Part shown: piece by piece, positions 32,390 to 42,979 of the stretch
Numbering within the stretch: position 1 is the first letter of the stretch
How the letters are laid out: each line of letters begins with the position of its first letter
DNA from: Phytopythium helicoides
Taxonomy: Eukaryota; Oomycota; Peronosporomycetes; Pythiales; Pythiaceae
Assembly (NCBI GenBank): GCA_024867545.1
Contig: JANFNE010000010.1
Coordinates: 62,001-126,000 of the forward strand
DNA: 64,000 nt
Reading direction: 5' to 3'
Position numbers and translations under genes: made by a program
The notes under the pieces: generated by a model
Told to the model about the DNA's origin: nothing
What the model saw: the letters and a program-made list of their open reading frames with translations, nothing else
Database searches by the model: none

Positions 32390-33748
32390 TCAAGCGGTTG
32401 TCCATAGCACGGTCGAGTTCCCACCGGCACTGGCAAGCAAATGCCGTTGCGGATTCCATTGCAGATCCAAGATGGGTCCAGCGTGGCCCTGAGGGAACGT
32501 GTGCACCAACTCGCCCGGTAGCCATGCGGTAGATGAATATCCGGCCATCCTCAGACCCAGTGGTTACGTATGCGCCATCAGGAGAGTAGCAGCACCCGAG
32601 CTTGGACTCGCCCTGGAACTGCGGCTGCACGTGCTGTGTCAATAGATGCATGAGCTGGCCTTCAAAAGCGTCGAGCTGCAGGAATGCACCGCGGTTTGTC
32701 GGCACCAGCAGGCTGTTTCCGTCGGGGCTAAACTTGATGTCGAGCGCGTGGAGGCGCTTGGCATCCAGGCTTGGCATCTTGAGCTCGGCCAGGAACGGAT
32801 TCATTGCCGACAAGATGGACTGGTCGTATAGCGAGAACTTGGCGAACGGACCTTCCTGGTAGTTGCGTGCGTCGTACATCCGGATGAGGTGGTCGTCCGA
32901 GTAGACGCCGAACACAACTCCTTCCTGATCGTAGGAGGCACACACTTGAGACACAGGCATGTGGTCCATGCGAATTTGTGCCTAGCACATGATCATGAGG
33001 CTGTCAGTCAAACTGCAACATTCATGTCGTGTTGAGGCAGGGTAGCAATGGCCTCACCGAACACTCGGAGCTGCGAATATCCCACAGACGCACAGTGCCA
33101 TCAAGAGATGCCGACATGAACTCGTCTGACGTCGGGTGCATCATTAGCGATGTTACGCGTCCCGTGTGGCCAATGTAGTACCGAAGGAATGTGTTGTCGA
33201 AGAACGAGTGGTAGCGGATGCGGTCTGCCGCGATAAACAAAGACGTTAGCTGACGCCTGCTTTGAAACGAGTAGCGACTAGAGCGCAACTCACGGTCGTT
33301 GACCTCGTTGAGCGAAGAGAAGATGACGCAGTCCGGGTGGTGCGTGAACTTGGCGAGCTCCACGCCGTACCGCCGCGTGAAGATGGTCTTGGAGATCCTG
33401 CTCGGCCGTAGCGTACACCGGTCAATGCTCTCTGATCTCTAGCACCTTGCAGCTAGCAACCACTCCACGCACGTTCCACTGAGGCAGTTGATGAGCTGTA
33501 ACACGCCATCGTTGCGCGCCGCGACGCAAAGATCTCCCTGCCGGTGGAAGTCGATCGCCGTCACCACCACGTTGCCCTGGTCCTCCTCCTCCTGCCACCG
33601 TCGCCAGTCGTCAGCCTTCGCTGCTCCTCCACGCCCTCAGCCGACCCAACGACGTATAGCAACAGGGTAGACCCACCGACGGCAGGAAGTTGCGGCTCGC
33701 GCCGTACTTGCGGATCGCGTCGTCCGTGAGCGGCGCTCCCGACGCCAT
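32390..33748 (-). CDS. WDR82/Swd2-like WD40 protein
   Basis: Start at 33748 (MASGAPLTDDAIRKYGASRN). Exons carry WD blades: VVVTAIDFHRQGDLCVAARN, YYIGHTGRVTSLMMHPTSDE then FMSASLDGTVRLWDIRSSEC, HLIRMYDARNYQEGPFAKFS, and GCCYSPDGAYVTTGSEDGRI. The segment RRYGVELAKFTHHPDCVIFS and the linkage of blades match WDR82 ([32 protein letters not shown]). WDR82/Swd2 is a subunit of Set1/COMPASS H3K4 methyltransferase and of the PNUTS-PP1 phosphatase. Single-base breaks lie near 33440 and 32525; the second restores the expected end (GHAGPILDLQWNPQRHLLAS). Introns are at about 33591-33706, 33221-33292 and 32982-33055. Confidence 0.85.
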
Positions 33749-34019
33749 CGCTCCGTCCGCTCTGTCAGCTTTCGAGCCAATCCCACGCTGTGGCATCAGC
33801 ACCGCTGTATGCTCTATCCAAGGTCAATAGTACGCTATTCAACCAGCACGAAAATGTTGTTATCTATAGTAAATTATCAGCCTAGTAAATCTTTTCTACA
33901 TGTTCCTATATACAAACCTACACTTCGTACTGGTTGATGAGTGAGCTTCCCCCCTCAGTCGCGAGCTTTCGAGCACGTGGCAGGCTTGCCCAGAAGGGAA
34001 AGCACGCGCGGCGGACACC
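33749..34019. promoter_or_regulatory. Divergent promoter region
   Basis: The 271-bp spacer between WDR82-like (minus) and AP-4 epsilon (plus) is AT-rich at 33830-33900. No recognised element was found. Confidence 0.3.
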
Positions 34020-37000
34020 ATGTCGGGCGGGCACCTGTCGAAGGAGTTCTTCGAGCTGGTCAAGTCGATCGGCGAGAGCAAGTCGAAGCAGGAGGAGGAC
34101 CGCATCATCATCCATGAGGTCGCGCAGCTGAAGCGCAAGCTGAGCGAGGTGACGGCCACGGGCGGCGGCGGCTCGTCCAGCCAGACCAACAAGAAGAAGA
34201 AGGAGTTCCTCATCCGCCTGCTGTACGTCGAGATGCTGGGCCACGACGCCGCCTTCGGGTATATCAAGGCCGTGGAGATGACGGCGTCCACCAACCTGCT
34301 GCAGAAGCGCGTCGGATACCTCACGTGCAGCCTCGTGCTCTCGCCCTACGCACGAGTTCCGCTTCATGATCATCAACCAGCTGCAGCGCGACCTGCAGTC
34401 CTCCAACCACCTGGAGGTCTGCGCCGCACTCATGGCCGTGTGTAAGCTGCTCACGGTCGAGATGATCCCAGGCCGTGCAGCCCATGATCCTCGACCTGCT
34501 GCGCCACGACGCTGAGCTTGTGCGCAAGAAGGCTGTCATGGCGCTGCACCGCTTCCACCAGCTCAACCCGGACTCGGTCTCGGACGCTGGCGATGCGCTA
34601 CGCCGCGCGCTGTGCGACCGCGACCCGAGTGTCATGGGCGCCACGCTGTGCCTGCTCCACGATCTTGCTGAAGCCAACCCGGGGGACTACAAGGACCTTG
34701 TGCCGTCGTTCGTCAGCATCCTCAAGCAGATCACGGAGCACCGCCTCCCGCGCGAATTTGACTACCACCGGATCCCTGCGCCGTGGATCCAGATCCGCCT
34801 TCTTAACATCCTGGCGTTGCTCGGCCAGGCTGACCAGCAAACGAGCGAGGGCATGTACGAGGTGCTCCACGATGTCATGCGTCGTGCTGACACTGGCATC
34901 AACGTTGGGTACGCTATCATTTACGAGTGCGTGCGACAGTGACGACGATCTACCCGAACAGTACGCTGCTGGACGCCGCTGCTGCGAGCATTTCGCGTTT
35001 TATCAGCAGCGACAACCACAACTTGAAGTACCTCGGTGTTACGGGTCTCGCTGCGATTGTGAAAGACCACCCGCGGTATGCTGCGGCCCATCAGATGGCG
35101 GTTATTGACTGCCTTGAGGACCCCGATGAGACGCTGAAGCGCAAGACGCTAGACTTGCTCTACCGCATGACGAACCCCGTGAATGTGGAGTTCATCTCCG
35201 ACAAGTTGACGCAGTTCCTGCGTGAGGCTACGGATGTGTTCCTTCGTACGGAACTCGTGAGCCGCATTACACAGTGTGCGGAGCGCTATGCTCCCAGCAA
35301 CGCGTGGTACATCCAGACGATGACGAACGTGTTCGAGCTTGGTGGCGACCTGGTGCGTCCGGAGGTCGCGCATAACCTGCTTCGACTCATTGCGGAAGGA
35401 AGTGGCGAGGATGAGGACCAAGACATGGAACTGCGTCGGGATGCGGTCGACACATACCTCGATCTGCTTGAAAAGCCGGTTCTTCCAGATATCCTTGTGT
35501 GCACCATGGCGTGGGTGCTTGGTGAGTACGGTTACCTGTCCGAGACTATGGCGCTGGATGAAATCTGTGAGCGACTGTGTGAGCTTGTTGATCGTCCGTT
35601 CAGCCAGGAGGATACGACCCGAGGCTATGTTCTCTCGGCCGTGACCAAGATCACGGCGCAAATGGGCCGCACAATCGAAATTGCGGATGCGATGATGCAC
35701 AAGTACAAGACTAGTCGCAGCACGGATCTGCAGCAGCGTTGCTTCGAGTACATCGCGCTGACGAAGAACTTTGGTCTCATGGCGGATGTTTTCCCTGAGG
35801 ACGCGAGCTGCGAAGATATCGATGTGGACCCGAACCTTGGCTTCCTTTCCGCCTTTGTTGAGCAGGCTGCTGCTCGTGGCGCTCCGCGCTACGATCCTCC
35901 AGAAGACTCGGATGATGAAGATGGATATGACGACCGCAACAACGCGAATGCCAACCGCCTCAACTTTGAAGCGTACAAGAAGCCGGAGATCCCGTACTCT
36001 GTGCGCCTCCCGCAAACGGACCCGATGGCCATGGGCGGCGGCATGGGTGGTGCCTCAAGCAAGTGGGGTAACAACAGCGGTGGTCCTGGTGGTAACCAGT
36101 ATGGTGGCTCTGCTCCAGGTGCCAACGGTGCCTGGAATGGCGGTGCTGGTCCGACAGGAATGGGTGGTCCTGACCCGATGGGATTCGCTGGCCCGAAGCG
36201 TGGCGTCGTCAAGAATGTGTGGGGACCTACAGGGCCTCAACTCTGCGGAGCCTCCTGTTAACCCTAATGGAGGAGCGCCTGGCGGATACGGTGACCCGTA
36301 CAGCCAAGGCGGCGCTCCGAACGCTGGTGGCTACGGTGCTCCTAACGCTGGAGGTTATGGCGGTGCTCCTGGCGGGTACGGCCAGCCTCCCGCTGACTAC
36401 AACAACAATGGTGGAGGTTACCAGGACGAAGAAGACGATGGAGAGGGTCACGTGGACGAGCGCCAGATTCTTGCGTCGGCCATCTTCGGTGGCATTCCTG
36501 GTGCGCCAACTGGTCCGATTGCCGCTCGCCGCACATCCAGCAACAGCTCTCGCCAATCCTCGACTACGGGCCGTCGTGCTACAGGAAGCCGAGCGTCATC
36601 TCGCCGGACATCAGGTCGTAATGACGTGCAGCAGCAACAGCAGCAGCCTGTTGAGCATGCTCCGGCTCCTGCTCCAGTGCAGCAGGCTCGTGTCGAAGTT
36701 GACTTGTTGGATATCTTTGACTCTACACCTGCGCCGGCTCCGCAGCAGCAGCCACAGCACCAGCAGTACGCGCCAGCACCGGTCCCGGCAGTATCGCTGG
36801 ACCCGTTCGGTATGGGTGCGCCGCTGGCTCCGATGCCTGCCGCCCCTGCTCCCGTTGCAGCTCCTCCGTCGCAGCCCACGCCTCCGGCACAGTCCATGTC
36901 TCTGGACCCATTCGGCATGGCTGGTCTGAGTGCAAGCATCAATGGTACGTGCCGCCAACACTTGCTATCGTTTTGTTCCTGGACTAACCCGTGATCGGCA

Positions 37001-37493
37001 AAATATGATCGGTACAGATTTGAGCAAGAGCCTCCAGCAGCATGATGAGCCATGGCGACGCTCCGTTCAGTACAACGGCCGGACACTTGAGCCGTGGCAG
37101 ATTACGACGCAGGACTTTGGTATGCGCTGGGGTTCTTACCCTTGCGAGAAGAAGAGCAAGGTGAACCCGAGCTCGGTGCGGTCGCTCGAGGACTTTATGG
37201 GCCGTATGCACCAGTTTTCAGTTCACACAGTCGAGGCCATCCAAGCGAGTACGTCGTCTTTTTTTTTTTTTTCTTTTTGAGTTGCCCTTACGTAGCGTCC
37301 ACCTTACTAACATCGCACTTTCACAACACCAGCGAACGAGGCGATCGCGGCATGCCGCCTGGTCAACTCGGAGCACGTAGCGCTCATCCACATCAAGATC
37401 CGAAGCGGCGGTTTCTTGGACGTCACGGTGCGAACAGCGGACATGGGCTTGACAGATCAGCTCATCGAAGCGCTCGGCTTCCGCCTGAAGTGA
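34020..37493 (+). CDS. ap4e1: AP-4 adaptor complex epsilon subunit
   Basis: The trunk starts SKEFFELVKSIGESKSKQEE and continues LYVEMLGHDAAFGYIKAVEM, MGATLCLLHDLAEANPGDYK, HRLPREFDYHRIPAPWIQIR, NHNLKYLGVTGLAAIVKDHP and YAPSNAWYIQTM, closely matching plant and animal AP-4 epsilon. The middle is a Gly/Pro/Gln-rich hinge (about 36000-36900) with DPFGM motifs that may bind accessory proteins. Two introns (36945-37017 and 37249-37332) precede an ear-like domain (VRTADMGLTDQLIEALGFRL). AP-4 sorts cargo at the trans-Golgi network. Single-base breaks at about 34347 (extra base), 34470, 34937 (missing base) and 36230 sit in conserved sequence. The second intron holds a run of about 14 T. Confidence 0.92.
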
Positions 37494-37730
37494 GTCGAAT
37501 AGTAGGTGCAGTGGTGCTCAATCGAATGAGCACATGGGCTGGAAGAACAATTGCAATGTAGCAGAAGTGGATGTACACAACGAACGCAACAGTGGTTTTG
37601 GAGCCCTTGAACTTCTAGCAGGAGTGTTTGTCGTGTTGGCCCGCAGCTCGCTCCTCGATGAGTGTACCGCGGATGGCGATGGACTGTCAATGCAGCGTGC
37701 TCAGTTGGCCTTCTAGTGCCCTACCGCACG

Positions 37731-39219
37731 ATGCATACGTCTATTGTGACAGCGATCGCATTGGTGCTGGGCACTACGGACGCTCGTGTTGTGGTCGTTC
37801 ACCCTGCGTCCACGCTCGTTTCGGAATGGGAAGGCTGGGGGAACGTCGTTGTGCTGGTGGGCGAACGCCTTTGGCTCGCGAGAAGATTTGGCGGACGCGC
37901 TGTTCACACTCAACGAGTCGGTGTCGCTCGGAAACGAGGTTGCAACAAGCATCCCAGGTCTCGGAATGACCATTGCGCGCTACAATTTTGGCGGCTCAGG
38001 CTCTCGATCATTCCGAGATGACCATGGGCAGCTCGTGTCAATGAATAAATCAAGTGCCATGCCGGAGTTCAAGGCCATCGAAGCATTTTGGCAGGATCCC
38101 ATCAGCGCTGACCCAGACTCGACAAGTTGGAACTGGTCATTGGATACAAGCCAGCGCCAAGCACTGCTGCTGGCCAAGGCAAGAGGAGCGACGACGTTCG
38201 AGGCCTTCTCCAACTCACCTCCATGGTGGATGACGAGGAACTTGGCTACTGCAGGTGGAGAGTTTGGCAGTATTGACAACCTATCACCTTCATACGAGAA
38301 GAAATTCGCATGGTTCATGGCAACTGCGGTCGTGGAGTTCAAGAAGCGATGGAATGTTGATTTCCAGTATGTTGAGCCGTTCAATGAGCCGAGCAGCAAG
38401 TGGTGGACCTACCCAGATACACAGGAGGGCTGCCATTTCTCAATCGATACCCAGAAGCGCGTCGTTCGATATACTCGCCAGTATCTCGACGAACTAACTC
38501 TTAGCCACGTCGGCGTGTCAGCGTCGGATGAAAACTCACCCACCCTCGCGTACGAGTCATTGGTACAATTCGTATCGTCTCCAAGCTCTCTGGAAGCGAT
38601 TGCGAAGGTCAATACACACGGGTACCAGGGCGGCGTGCAGCCGTACCGCGGGCCTTATCGAGCTCCTCTCCACGCACTTGCGTCGGCACATGGCAAGAAG
38701 TTGTGGGACTCTGAATATGGAGAGAACGACGCAACAGGATTAACTCTGGCGCAGTCGATTGCGCTTGACATCAACGAAATGCGAGTGTCAGCATTCGTGT
38801 ATTGGCAAGCCCTGGATGGGGGAGGGTGGGGCCTCATTCGAGCAGACCCAGGGGGCCAACGCTTATTCAAGGAATTAATCTCAAGTACTTCATTCTAGCG
38901 CAATTTACCCGCCACATTCGACCCGGTATGCGCGTTTTGGATACGACCGACTTCCGAAGAACGGTTGCCGCAGTTGACAGTGGCCCAATCAGTGCTTGCA
39001 TTGATCTCGATCAATGTTGAAACTGAGCAAGACACTGTTGAATTCGACTTGGCGGGGTTCGAAGTAGTTGACTCTAGCGTTCAGTGCTGGACAACTGCGT
39101 CGGGCAGCTCAATTCGTTTCTACGAGCACTCGTACACACAGTACGAATTCGCATCAGACCTACTGGTTTTTATGCTACCACCGAGATCTGTGATGACGTG
39201 TGAGGTTCGCGTAGCATAA
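37731..39219 (+). CDS. Secreted GH30-family glycoside hydrolase (endo-beta-1,6-galactanase-like)
   Basis: Start at 37731 with signal peptide MHTSIVTAIALVLGTTDA. The (beta/alpha)8 core contains WEGWGTSLCWWANAFG (after a one-base correction at about 37840), IARYNFGGSG, AFSNSPPWWMTRN, the acid/base region YVEPFNEPSSKWW (Glu of NEP), HGYQGG and the nucleophile region LWDSEYGEND (Glu). These are GH30 clan-A signatures, closest to fungal endo-beta-1,6-galactanases. A beta-sandwich end (IDLDQC frame, then TVEFDLAGFEVVDSSVQCW) follows. The enzyme would be secreted and could degrade plant arabinogalactan side chains. Frame changes occur near 37845, 38865 and 38970. Confidence 0.85.
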
Positions 39220-39376
39220 TGCACAAAATGCTATCCAAATCGAACAATCGAGGTTTCCCAGTCTTCTTGCAACGAAAACTCTGATCTACCTATATGAATA
39301 TGATTTACCACCTTTGAGTGGACAGCTTGATGCATGTGCTTGTGCACGCATAACTTTGATCCATCATCTTCAAACG

Positions 39377-39664
39377 TCACGATGCGCCACTGCTCGTGCT
39401 GGTGCTTGGCGGGCTTACCGCCGATAAAGCGTCGAATCCGATTATTATTGCAACTTTCTCTTCATAGTCGTAGCACAGCACCAAGAGATCCATAGCTTTC
39501 GCTTTGATGAAAAGTCTCCATTTCGCTCTCAGGTCGGACTGATCGAGAGCAAAGATAGCTGCCAGCAACTCCATCAGCGCTCGAAGAGTTACTGAATCGC
39601 AGCTCATGGACGGGAGCATGGCGCGCAGTGCGGCTTCAATTTCCTCGGCGGTCACCTCTTGCAT
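39377..39664 (-). CDS. Short DEK_C-domain protein (paralogue of the 46-kb gene)
   Basis: A 95-residue product. Its first 70 residues (VTAEEIEAALRAMLPSMSCD ... LRAKWRLFIKAKAMDLLVLC) are clearly homologous to the N-terminus of the HIRIP3-like protein at 46075. The last 25 residues are unrelated and Ser-rich. DEK_C domains bind DNA or nucleosomal partners. No histone-chaperone region follows, so it is either a true stand-alone DEK_C protein or a truncated duplicate whose final exon is lost. Confidence 0.5.
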   Translation of the reverse strand: MQEVTAEEIEAALRAMLPSMSCDSVTLRALMELLAAIFALDQSDLRAKWRLFIKAKAMDLLVLCYDYEEKVAIIIGFDALSAVSPPSTSTSSGAS

Positions 39665-39873
39665 TCTACTCCAGAAACAGCCAGCACTTTCTTGAGGTTG
39701 ACAGAACGACGAGTTATTCCTACTACGAAGTAAAAAAAATCACGACAAAACACCAGTCAAAAGCATCTCACGTGCAATGCATTTGATTGTTGAAACTATC
39801 GATGGATGCGCGATTCACTTCGCTCGAGCCCGCACCTCAAGTATGCGGCCCCCGCGATGCATCGACGCAACGT

Positions 39874-41020
39874 CTAGTCTTCCTTGGAGTTCTCGTTGTC
39901 CGAGTCCGAAGACGTGCCCTCGTACTCCTCCTTACCCGTCTCGTGGGCACCCTTGGTGAGCACACCATACAGCACGCGAATAAGCAGGAAGCCCCACCAG
40001 ATATGCAGCAGATAGAGCGTCGTAAGCAGCACGTTGAACAGGAACCACGACGGCGGCCCGGGGTTCGGGAACAGATTCGTCCAGTCATGCGCATCCTCCA
40101 TCGACAGCGTCGACTCACGCAACTCCACCATCGTCGAGTACAGAATCTTGGTCGGATAGAGGTAGATGCGGAAGTAGAACCAGTTGACAATGGTGATAAC
40201 AAACGTGATTTCGCTGGCAAAGAGGCCGCGGACGCCCTCCAACTTGAGGTAGTTGGACATCTTGAGCATGTCGAGCGGGATGTCCGTGAAGTCGTGCAGG
40301 ATGAGCACGACAACGCCAACGGGGAGGAAACCGAATCGCGTACGACCACGTCACAAGCGCGATCGTGACCACATGGTGGGTCATCATGACAAGGTAGTCC
40401 TTGCGGATCTCCTCGACAAACTTGCACGAGAACGCCGTGTAGATCCAGATCGCCTAGAGCAGACCCAGTCTGTGCAAATCAGTTCGAGTCGTGCCACCCA
40501 TCGCAATCACAACGCACGCACCAGCTGCGTAATGTACAGGAGCTTGGTGGAGAACTTTTGTGAGGGGAAGACGCCGGTTTCACTGTGGTTCCACACTGCC
40601 GCCACGGATATCAGCGTTAGGCGCGAACGCACTCCCCACCCAATCCACCCTCAAGCACGTACGCGTCGTGGTCTGCTCCCACCAGGGCTCGTCCTGGAGC
40701 ACGTATAGCTCGAAGATGGTCATGGACACGTGGATGGCCAGCTGCCAGGACTGGTCGCACCACTTCTTCATGGTCACGGCCTTCTTGAGCGGGTCGCCAA
40801 GGTGCTGCAGGAAGGTGCGCGAGAACCAGCCGCCGCCGAGCGCGAAGCACGTCTTGGTGACTTTGACGGCGACGGTTACGACCACGATCATACCCGCGAG
40901 GATGTAGAGCATCTGCTGGTCGTCCCACAGCGTGTGGATGATGACGCCCATCTCAACGAAGAGCAGCGAGACGAGCAGGCCGTCCAGGAAGGCGTTGGGC
41001 TTGGGCACCGAGCGCGCCAT
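39874..41020 (-). CDS. Ceramide synthase (LAG1/TLC domain)
   Basis: Three exons from ATG 41020. The protein has about six spans and the Lag1 motif: MMTHHVVTIALVTWSYAIRF (catalytic His-His), then LHDFTDIPLDMLKMSNYLKL. Further spans include VITIVNWFYFRIYLYPTKIL and FNVLLTTLYLLHIWWGFLLI. The tail is acidic and Ser-rich (EYEGTSSDSDNENSKED), like the phosphorylated tails of other ceramide synthases. It N-acylates sphingoid bases in the ER. Introns lie at about 40612-40668 and 40455-40522. One single-base break at about 40331, just after SYAIRF, interrupts the TLC domain. Confidence 0.9.
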
Positions 41021-41657
41021 GGTCCCCCAGCTGCTGCTCGCTCTGCGTGGAGACGGCGAGTGACTGGCAAAGTGACTGGCGGCGGTGCAGGGAGAAACGC
41101 GGGGCTTCCCTCGGCCTTTCCCGGCGGCGCGTGCTTCTTGAAATGAAGGTGACGTGCAGGCTTTGTGACGGATCCCCCCAGCGGCGTTTGCCTCAGGTGG
41201 TGTGGAATACGCCTAGATTTCTGTAATAAACCACGATTATGAGGTTTTAGAGGAGAGTAATCTAGGGACGACGATGGGGAGAAGGAATGCGGGAAGCGTG
41301 TGGTGCCGCTTATTTTCGGAACGATGACGCGGAGACTTGTCGTTTGTATGTAGCCATTTGCTTGACGGGCATGGTCCACGCACCAAGTTGTCTCAGCTTG
41401 CGATGACCGCGAGGTACGTCGCTGCACGCCCTGCAGGTGTATCATCATCGAAAATGTTCATAATCCCAGTTGCATCTCTCTCTCTCTCTCTGGTCCTCGT
41501 TCCTCCTCACCACTTGATGAGGTGTAGCCACCAAGATCCCTCCAGCGAGCTGATGGGCTGCCCTCGCTCGGTTCTATGCAGAGGATGTGCATTCCACCTC
41601 GCGTGGCCATTGCTCAGTGGACGACAGGAGCTGCGTGTCGACGTGCTGGAGCTGCAG
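41021..41657. other. Intergenic region with CT microsatellite
   Basis: A 637-bp spacer holding the ceramide synthase promoter and the 3' UTR of the kinase-like gene. A CT run occupies 41475-41491. No gene was seen. Confidence 0.4.
41475..41491. repeat. CT dinucleotide microsatellite
   Basis: A pure TC/CT run of 17 bases in intergenic DNA. Confidence 0.8.
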
Positions 41658-42789
41658 CTAGAGCTCGTCGAGCAGATTGTCGGACTCGAAGCTGTCGAGC
41701 ACCGCCAGGCAAGCGCGCGCATTGACCTCGGTGAAGTGCGCGTGCAGCTCGGTGCGCAGCTTCTCCGTCTTGGCGCTGGTCGCCAGGTGCTTGCTCAGGC
41801 TGTCGTACACGACGAGGATCAGGAACTGGTTGAGCACGCACACGCGGTAGAACCGCCGCCAGTCGTCCAGCGAGTACTTCGCGCGGCCCTCCGTCATCAT
41901 GGTGTGGTGGTAGGTCTCGAGCGCGGCGGCCTCCTGCGCGCGGCGGTCCTGGGTGCGCACGCTCACAATGAAGAAGAACGCGAGGTCCCGCATCGGGGTT
42001 CCCACGGCCGCACGTCGCCCAGTCGAGCAGCCACACCTGCTCGCTGTCCCCACCGGCCGAGAACAGCGTGTTGGCAACATGAAAGTCGCCGTGGATGAAC
42101 GTCAGCGGCCCGTTGGCCACCATGTCATGCACGCGCTCGAGCCTCTCGGGCTCGGCGCTCAATCTACGACAGAGCGCAGCGATGCGGGCCCTGTCTGCTC
42201 CAGACAGAGGCACGTCTGCGAGGAACGACGTCCAGCAGTCGGGGAACTGCGTCTTCTTGGCGTCACCGCTCAGCTCGCTGCCGATCCCCGCGGACGTCGC
42301 GAGCCCAGCGCAGTCTGCGTCCCAGTAGCGCGCGTGCATCTGCGCGAGCTTGTGCACCATGCGCTGGATCTTGTCAGGCGGACAGCCGCCCACGCACGTG
42401 AACGTCTCGGTGCGCTCAACGCGCTCGAGGATGATGAGCACCGACGAGACAAAGGCTGCCGCGGGCGTCTCGAACGGGAACTTGTCTGCGGCCGGCAGGA
42501 AGCGGCGGTAGAACGGGCTGACTCGACCTCGAACATGCGCTCGAACGGGAACTCCGGGCGCAGGAACTTGGCCACGAAGCGCCGGATCTCGCGCCCGCTC
42601 GCCGTCCTGCGGCTCCAGCGTCGCCGCGATCGCCACGACCTCCGAGAGCACGCCCACCTCCATCGCCGTCCACTCGAACGACGCCACGCGCCGCCCCGCG
42701 AGCAGCGGGCGCAGCGCCTGCGACAGGAACGCGGCCGTCAGCTGCTGCGGCCGCGCGGGCGGCGCCGGCGACTCGGTCACCTCCGTCAT
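41658..42789 (-). CDS. APH/choline-kinase-fold small-molecule phosphotransferase
   Basis: Start at 42789. The N-lobe includes FEWTAMEVGVLSEVVAIAAT and, after frame corrections, RFVAKFLRPEFPFERMFEVE. The catalytic loop is LTFIHGDFHVANTLF (Brenner motif, HGDxHxxN) and the metal site is VWLLDWATC followed by MRDLAFFFIVSVR. This is the aminoglycoside phosphotransferase/choline kinase fold, most like the ecdysteroid-kinase-like and DUF1679 groups. The substrate cannot be told from sequence. Breaks occur near 42605, 42525 and 42000. The C-terminal helices (RFYRVCVLNQFLILVVYDSL) are complete. Confidence 0.7.
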
Positions 42790-42979
42790 CTTCGTCTGTG
42801 ACGTTCCTTTCTTCCTGCAGTCAGTGGGCGTTGGTCATGGGTCTGGCCTATTTTTGAGAACGGCCACGTACCCACCCGCGAGCATACTGTGGTGCAAGAT
42901 GCGAGGTGGGTCGTACCCGGGTATGTTGGCGAAGCGGCGGCCCATGGGCTCTTGACCCGCAACCTTTGGAGGGCCCTTC

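Noticed and set aside
37260..37274. Run of T resembling a Pol III terminator
   Set aside because: It is inside an AP-4 epsilon intron (37249-37332) with proper splice sites and no A/B box upstream.
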